Shown piece by piece: positions 63,184 through 64,000 of a DNA stretch of 64,000 bases (position 1 is the stretch's first letter; every line of letters begins with the position of its first letter). The position numbers and the translations under genes were made by a program. The notes beneath the pieces were generated by a model that saw only the letters and a list, made by a program, of their open reading frames with translations, was not told the origin of the DNA and did no database searches. This DNA is from Deltaproteobacteria bacterium (lineage in GTDB: Bacteria; Bdellovibrionota; Bdellovibrionia; Bdellovibrionales; JAMPXM01), in the NCBI GenBank assembly GCA_017302795.1, contig JAFLCB010000011.1, forward strand, positions 81,830 through 145,829, given 5' to 3'.

Positions 63184-63843
63184 ATGTTTAAAATAGTTCT
63201 GGCTTCATTTATCGCACTGATTCCACACAGTCCTTCGGTTGCGCTCGGTAACGAGACGTCCCCTAGAAATTGGGATGAAGTCTGTGCCGCCGTTGAGCCG
63301 AACGTCATGGAAGGTGATCTCATCTTTCTTGATATTCCGGTGTTTCTTTTTAGACAGGTAGCTTTAGCGACCCAAAGCTGGACCTCGCACGTGGGCATTG
63401 TCTTTAAGGATTCCGATGGAAGCTGGTTCGTGGCTGAAGCCACGATTCCGTTTTCTAAAGAAACTCCGCTATGTGACTATTTAAGAAAGTCATCGAGGTA
63501 CAAGTTCGAAATCAAGCGACTGGCTAGGCGTCTCGAGGGGGCTGAGCTTGAGAAGATGCGGACGTCAGCATTTTCGATGCTGGGAAAAACGTATGGTCTT
63601 GGGTTCAATTTTGATTCTGGAAGAACTTTTTGTTCGAAATTTGCTTATCTGATTTATAAATCCATCGGGATCGAAGTGGGCAAAGTTCAAACGCTTCGGG
63701 AGCTAATCGAAGAAAACCCGCAGAGCTCAACCACTTTTTGGAAATTCTGGTATCTGTGGCGTATCCCACTTGAGCGAAGAACCGTGACGCCCGCAAGTCA
63801 GCTCAACGATTCAAAGCTAATCACAGTTGTGAAAGGTGACTAA
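63184..63843 (+). CDS. YebB/YiiX-like permuted NlpC/P60 cysteine peptidase-like protein
   Basis: 219 aa with a signal-like N-terminus (FKIVLASFIALIPHSPSVAL). The core is of the permuted papain-like type: MEGDLIFLDIP, then WTSHVGIVFKDSDGSWFVAEA (His in S-H-V-G), and after a charged helix KTYGLGFNFDSGRTFCSKFAYLIYKSIGIEVG (candidate nucleophile Cys in T-F-C-S). Enzymes of this group act on peptidoglycan or lipid-linked amides; the activity here is inferred. It is divergent from the TetR gene, which may control it. A weak ribosome site (aaagg) precedes the ATG. Confidence 0.85.
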   Translation: MFKIVLASFIALIPHSPSVALGNETSPRNWDEVCAAVEPNVMEGDLIFLDIPVFLFRQVALATQSWTSHVGIVFKDSDGSWFVAEATIPFSKETPLCDYLRKSSRYKFEIKRLARRLEGAELEKMRTSAFSMLGKTYGLGFNFDSGRTFCSKFAYLIYKSIGIEVGKVQTLRELIEENPQSSTTFWKFWYLWRIPLERRTVTPASQLNDSKLITVVKGD

Positions 63844-64000
63844 AATGCGTTTCGCAGTTTTAGTTGCATTGACATGGATTAGGTAGGAATTGCGTTTACA
63901 GGACCCGGACTCAAGTCTGTTGAAGGATTGAGTCATGGACTCTCTCGTTCGAGAATTTTGTTACCACACTTAATTCTTAACGATGAAAGAAGAGTCCGAT
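63844..64000. other. Window end without an evident gene
   Basis: 157 bases following the YebB-like gene. GACTCAA and TTGAGTC form a short inverted repeat at about 63909-63938 that could be a terminator stem or a binding site. No frame, start or domain could be supported. Confidence 0.35.

Overview
The window looks like a chromosomal segment of a Bdellovibrionota bacterium (Bdellovibrio-like predator lineage), although no rRNA or marker gene is present to prove it. The evidence is a TIGR02147-type regulator translationally coupled to a secreted protein, many large exported proteins without known families, moderate GC content, dense gene packing with frequent ATGA/TAATG overlaps, and a mix of Sec, Tat and lipoprotein signals. 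No tRNA, rRNA, CRISPR array or intact insertion sequence was seen.

Layout. 0-3.6 kb: a partial gene, a basic hypothetical protein, an interrupted membrane/ankyrin gene, a glutaredoxin-fold protein without the catalytic Cys, a tandem universal stress protein and a rhomboid protease. 3.7-7.6 kb: a compact multistep phosphorelay (hybrid PAS-GAF histidine kinase with receiver, OmpR-type regulator, membrane-anchored receiver, HPt protein). 7.8-10.7 kb: two small secreted proteins, then a divergent AraC regulator and NmrA-like reductase. 10.8-21.1 kb: a tightly overlapping five-gene operon of the E. coli yfaPTASQ type, with DUF2135, DUF1175 (NlpC/P60-like), DUF2138, a 1601-aa alpha-2-macroglobulin with an intact CxEQ thioester motif, and a lipoprotein carrying HExxH, penicillin-binding-protein-like and SpoIID-like modules. 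21.1-32.7 kb: an HTH regulator with a small partner and an operator-like palindrome, a secreted HExxH protein, and an operon of a 1499-aa exported ADP-ribosyltransferase-like protein with a membrane LRR-DUF1963 protein and two more genes, then a BNR-repeat lipoprotein.

33-38 kb is an accessory island: a head-to-head pair of 5'-truncated genes (SF1 helicase, exported protein) that looks like a deletion scar, an ASCH protein, a Cas4-like/DEDD nuclease fusion (DUF2779), a DnaB-like ATPase with a twin-arginine leader, and a toxin and antitoxin fused in one frame. 38-50 kb: small membrane and secreted proteins, YkvA, an orphan secretin-N-domain protein with an apparent ATA start, a double PspC protein, a frameshifted LRR-like secreted protein coupled to a TIGR02147 regulator, a Tat-exported SDR, an ATP-grasp-like protein, an exported kinase-fold protein, an M41 peptidase lacking its AAA motor, a lipocalin and an HTH-FHA-like protein. 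50-64 kb: two CxxCH proteins flanking an OmpA/PA14-lipoprotein pair, a beta-barrel protein, a three-repeat protein, a second exported kinase-fold protein and another secreted protein (these last three each broken by a one-base shift), a TetR remnant, CBS and universal stress proteins, TetR, and a YebB-like cysteine peptidase.

Functional themes are envelope remodelling and protection (A2M operon, SpoIID/NlpC/YebB peptidases, OmpA, rhomboid, PspC), signalling, and a large set of exported proteins that could act on another cell. Six genes appear interrupted by single-base shifts, mostly exported accessory proteins in the second half. Whether these are sequencing errors, decay or recoding cannot be decided from the sequence alone.
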